Assembly (NCBI GenBank): GCA_020848315.1
Contig: JADLAH010000037.1
Coordinates: 1-8,795 of the forward strand
From: Chitinophagales bacterium
GTDB lineage: Bacteria > Bacteroidota > Bacteroidia > Chitinophagales > JADIYW01
Length of the DNA stretch: 8,795 nucleotides
Direction: 5' to 3'
Shown: positions 7,431-8,795 of the stretch, piece after piece
How positions within the stretch are numbered: position 1 is the first letter of the stretch
Layout: every line of letters starts with the position of its first letter
Notes under the pieces: model-generated
What the model was told of the DNA's origin: nothing
The model's input: the letters and a program-made list of their open reading frames with translations, nothing else
Database searches by the model: none
Translations under genes and position numbers: made by a program

Positions 7431-8267
7431 CTAAGGATTTTTTTCCATGATCTGAAATTCAAATACCAGCACTGCATTGGCAGGAATCCGGCCTGTTTCG
7501 CGGCTGCCGTACGCCCATCTGCTGGGAATAATCAGCATGCCTGTATCGCCGTAAAAAAAATGTCGGATGCCTTTGTCCAATCCTTCTATTACCTGCTTTG
7601 TGCCTACCACAAAAGTAAAAGGCTGATTGCGTTCATACGAATTATCAAACTCCACCTCGTTGGTGAGTTTTCCAATGTAATGCAACGTTACTGTATCACC
7701 GGCCTGCACATTTTCGCCGGCGCCAAAACTCCGTCTCGAATACCACAATCCCTGATCATCCACCGCGGAAGCCCGGATGTCATTCTTCTGCAGATAGGCC
7801 AGTATTGCCAGCGAATCGAGCGTCTGCTGCTGTTGTATCTGCACTTCCTTTTCGCGCTGATAATCGGATTTGCCGCGCACATCAAGCAACAGCAATTCAT
7901 AGTAATAATACTTATTTCTCGCCCCGGACGAATCGAGCAGATGCGCGGGTATTCTCACCTGCGCAGAGTCGCCTTTCTGCATATACGCGAACACCTCCGT
8001 TACATCCACTTTGTAGGGCGACGCTTTGTATTCCATTTCCACCCCCTGTGTGGCATTGAAAACTCTGGTATTAAACAACTCTTTTCTGTTGGGCGACAGT
8101 TTGCGCAGATGCATCCAGATATAATCTCCGAAGACGGGTCGCGGCGAGGTGTCGCCGGATGGGAAAACCTTATACTGAATGCCACTCTCCGTAGTCTTCC
8201 AGCCTTTCTTGCCGCAGGCAAAAATGCACAGCGGCAGCAGCAGTATTCCTGTAAACAACCATTTCAT
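7431..8267 (-). CDS. FKBP-type peptidyl-prolyl cis-trans isomerase lipoprotein with two FKBP-like domains
   Basis: A 278-residue protein from the ATG at 8267, ending at TAG 7433-7431. Residues 1-17 form a short signal peptide and C18 is a probable lipidation site (CIFAC, a relaxed lipobox), so it should be a periplasm-exposed lipoprotein that catalyses proline isomerisation during folding. The C-terminal domain (about 174-275) is a recognisable FKBP: GDTVTLHYIGKL, FD at 207-208, F217, VIEGL at 226-230 with Leu at the usual Trp position, WAYG at 251-254 and IPANAVLVFE at 261-270. Residues about 29-130 repeat the same order in degraded form, with a Gln-rich helical linker at about 135-165. In-frame ATGs at 8291 and 8297 would add 8 or 10 residues; I prefer 8267 because it puts the Met-Lys-Trp start directly before the hydrophobic segment. 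The gene is convergent with the efflux operon and divergent from the phosphatase, so it is probably transcribed alone. Confidence 0.88.
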   Translation of the reverse strand: MKWLFTGILLLPLCIFACGKKGWKTTESGIQYKVFPSGDTSPRPVFGDYIWMHLRKLSPNRKELFNTRVFNATQGVEMEYKASPYKVDVTEVFAYMQKGDSAQVRIPAHLLDSSGARNKYYYYELLLLDVRGKSDYQREKEVQIQQQQTLDSLAILAYLQKNDIRASAVDDQGLWYSRRSFGAGENVQAGDTVTLHYIGKLTNEVEFDNSYERNQPFTFVVGTKQVIEGLDKGIRHFFYGDTGMLIIPSRWAYGSRETGRIPANAVLVFEFQIMEKNP

Positions 8268-8297
8268 CCGGCTGTAAAATAAAGGATTCATTTTCAT

Positions 8298-8349
8298 TTT
8301 TTCACGCCATACCCTATCTATTTTGTATCTTGCAGTATTATTTCCGGAT
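8298..8349. other. Short divergent intergenic region (FKBP / phosphatase)
   Basis: This short gap (82 bp if the FKBP gene starts at 8267) must hold promoters for both divergent genes. I see no exact TAnnTTTG box on either strand. The nearest plus-strand candidate is the imperfect CTATTTTG at 8318-8325, which would give a leader of roughly 20 nt for the phosphatase. I see no inverted repeat or riboswitch-like structure. Confidence 0.3.
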
Positions 8350-8795
8350 ATGAAAATTCTGATGGTTTGCTTGGGCAATATCTGCCGTTCTCCGCTGGCA
8401 GAAGGTATTTTAAGACACAAATGCGGACAGCTTGGTCTTGACTGGCACATCGACAGCGCGGGCACCGGCAAATGGCATATCGGCTCGGCTCCGGACAAAC
8501 GCTCCATACAGATTGCCGCAAAAAACAACATCGATATCTCCGGACAGCGGGCGCGCAGCATACACAGCTCCGATTACGAGCAATTCGATATCATCTTTGC
8601 CATGGACACGAACAACTACCGCGACATCATGCATTGGGCTTTGGACAAACAGGAAGAGGCGAAAGTAAAACTCATTCTGGAAGAAATATATCCCGGTGAA
8701 AAGCGCAGTGTGCCCGATCCGTATTTTGATGACAACGGCTTTCAGCAGGTATTTGACATGCTGGATAAAGCCTGCGATAAAATCATAGAAAAATA
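8350..8795 (+). CDS. Low-molecular-weight protein tyrosine phosphatase, 3' end at window edge
   Basis: The frame from ATG 8350 stays open for 148 full codons to the right edge. The window then ends in TA, so the next codon is a stop (TAA or TAG) or Tyr. The family is usually about 150-160 residues, so a stop there is likely and the protein is essentially complete. The catalytic P-loop lies at the N-terminus: C7-LGNIC-R13-S14, the C-X5-R signature with C7 the nucleophile and R13 binding phosphate. The general acid is D123 in VPDPYF (121-126), matching the family's DPY/F motif. SAGTG at 36-40 and FAMD at 83-86 are further family landmarks. These cytosolic enzymes remove phosphate from protein tyrosines, and some act on arginine phosphate. 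No tyrosine kinase or polysaccharide export gene is in view, so a capsule role cannot be argued. It is transcribed divergently from the FKBP gene. Confidence 0.92.
   Translation, partial: MKILMVCLGNICRSPLAEGILRHKCGQLGLDWHIDSAGTGKWHIGSAPDKRSIQIAAKNNIDISGQRARSIHSSDYEQFDIIFAMDTNNYRDIMHWALDKQEEAKVKLILEEIYPGEKRSVPDPYFDDNGFQQVFDMLDKACDKIIEK

Noticed and set aside
7392..8282. 296-codon plus-strand open frame opposite the FKBP gene
   Set aside because: It lies entirely antisense to a gene with clear FKBP motifs, starts inside the terminator hairpin, and its translation shows no recognisable domain. It is a shadow frame.
8268..8561. N-terminal extension of the FKBP frame up to an ATG at 8561
   Set aside because: The extra residues would overlap the phosphatase gene antisense and would bury the signal peptide and lipidation Cys in the middle of the protein.
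1..8795. Mobile element, CRISPR array, tRNA or rRNA gene
   Set aside because: No transposase, integrase, regularly spaced repeats, terminal inverted repeats or tRNA-like cloverleaf were seen; genes cover almost the whole window.

Overview
The window looks like chromosomal DNA of a Bacteroidota (Bacteroidetes) bacterium. Three things point there: the divergent intergenic region carries two matches to the Bacteroidota -7 promoter box (TAnnTTTG) and no convincing E. coli-type -35/-10 pair; the genes have no clear Shine-Dalgarno sequences; and the proteins (TolC-like factor with NVPIFDG, two-domain FKBP lipoprotein) have the flavour of that phylum. The genus cannot be fixed from sequence reading alone.

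Layout. (1) 1-989, minus strand: a medium-chain dehydrogenase/reductase (quinone oxidoreductase/alcohol dehydrogenase-like) whose last few residues lie beyond the left edge. (2) 990-1151: a divergent control region unusually rich in inverted repeats, with a -7 box facing each way. (3) 1152-7351, plus strand: a complete tripartite efflux operon in the order TetR-family regulator, TolC-like outer-membrane factor, periplasmic adaptor (membrane fusion protein), RND permease of the AcrB/HAE1 type. The gaps are 4, 24 and 4 nt, and a strong intrinsic terminator at 7397-7423 closes the unit. (4) 7431-8267, minus strand: a lipoprotein with a degenerate and an intact FKBP-type peptidyl-prolyl isomerase domain. 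(5) 8350 to the right edge, plus strand: a low-molecular-weight protein tyrosine phosphatase, intact apart from its stop codon.

How it works together. The permease, adaptor and outer-membrane channel would form one proton-driven pump spanning both membranes. The TetR-family repressor, first gene of the same operon, probably represses its own transcript. A perfect 9-bp inverted repeat flanks the -7 box and includes the regulator's start codon, which is where an autorepressor operator would be expected. Because the oxidoreductase shares the intergenic region, the same repressor may also control it. That would make a paired chemical-modification and efflux response to some small hydrophobic compound, but this is inference and the substrate cannot be read from the sequence. 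The FKBP lipoprotein and phosphatase appear to be unrelated neighbours.

I found no clearly unprecedented system. The most interesting part is the control region at 990-1160.
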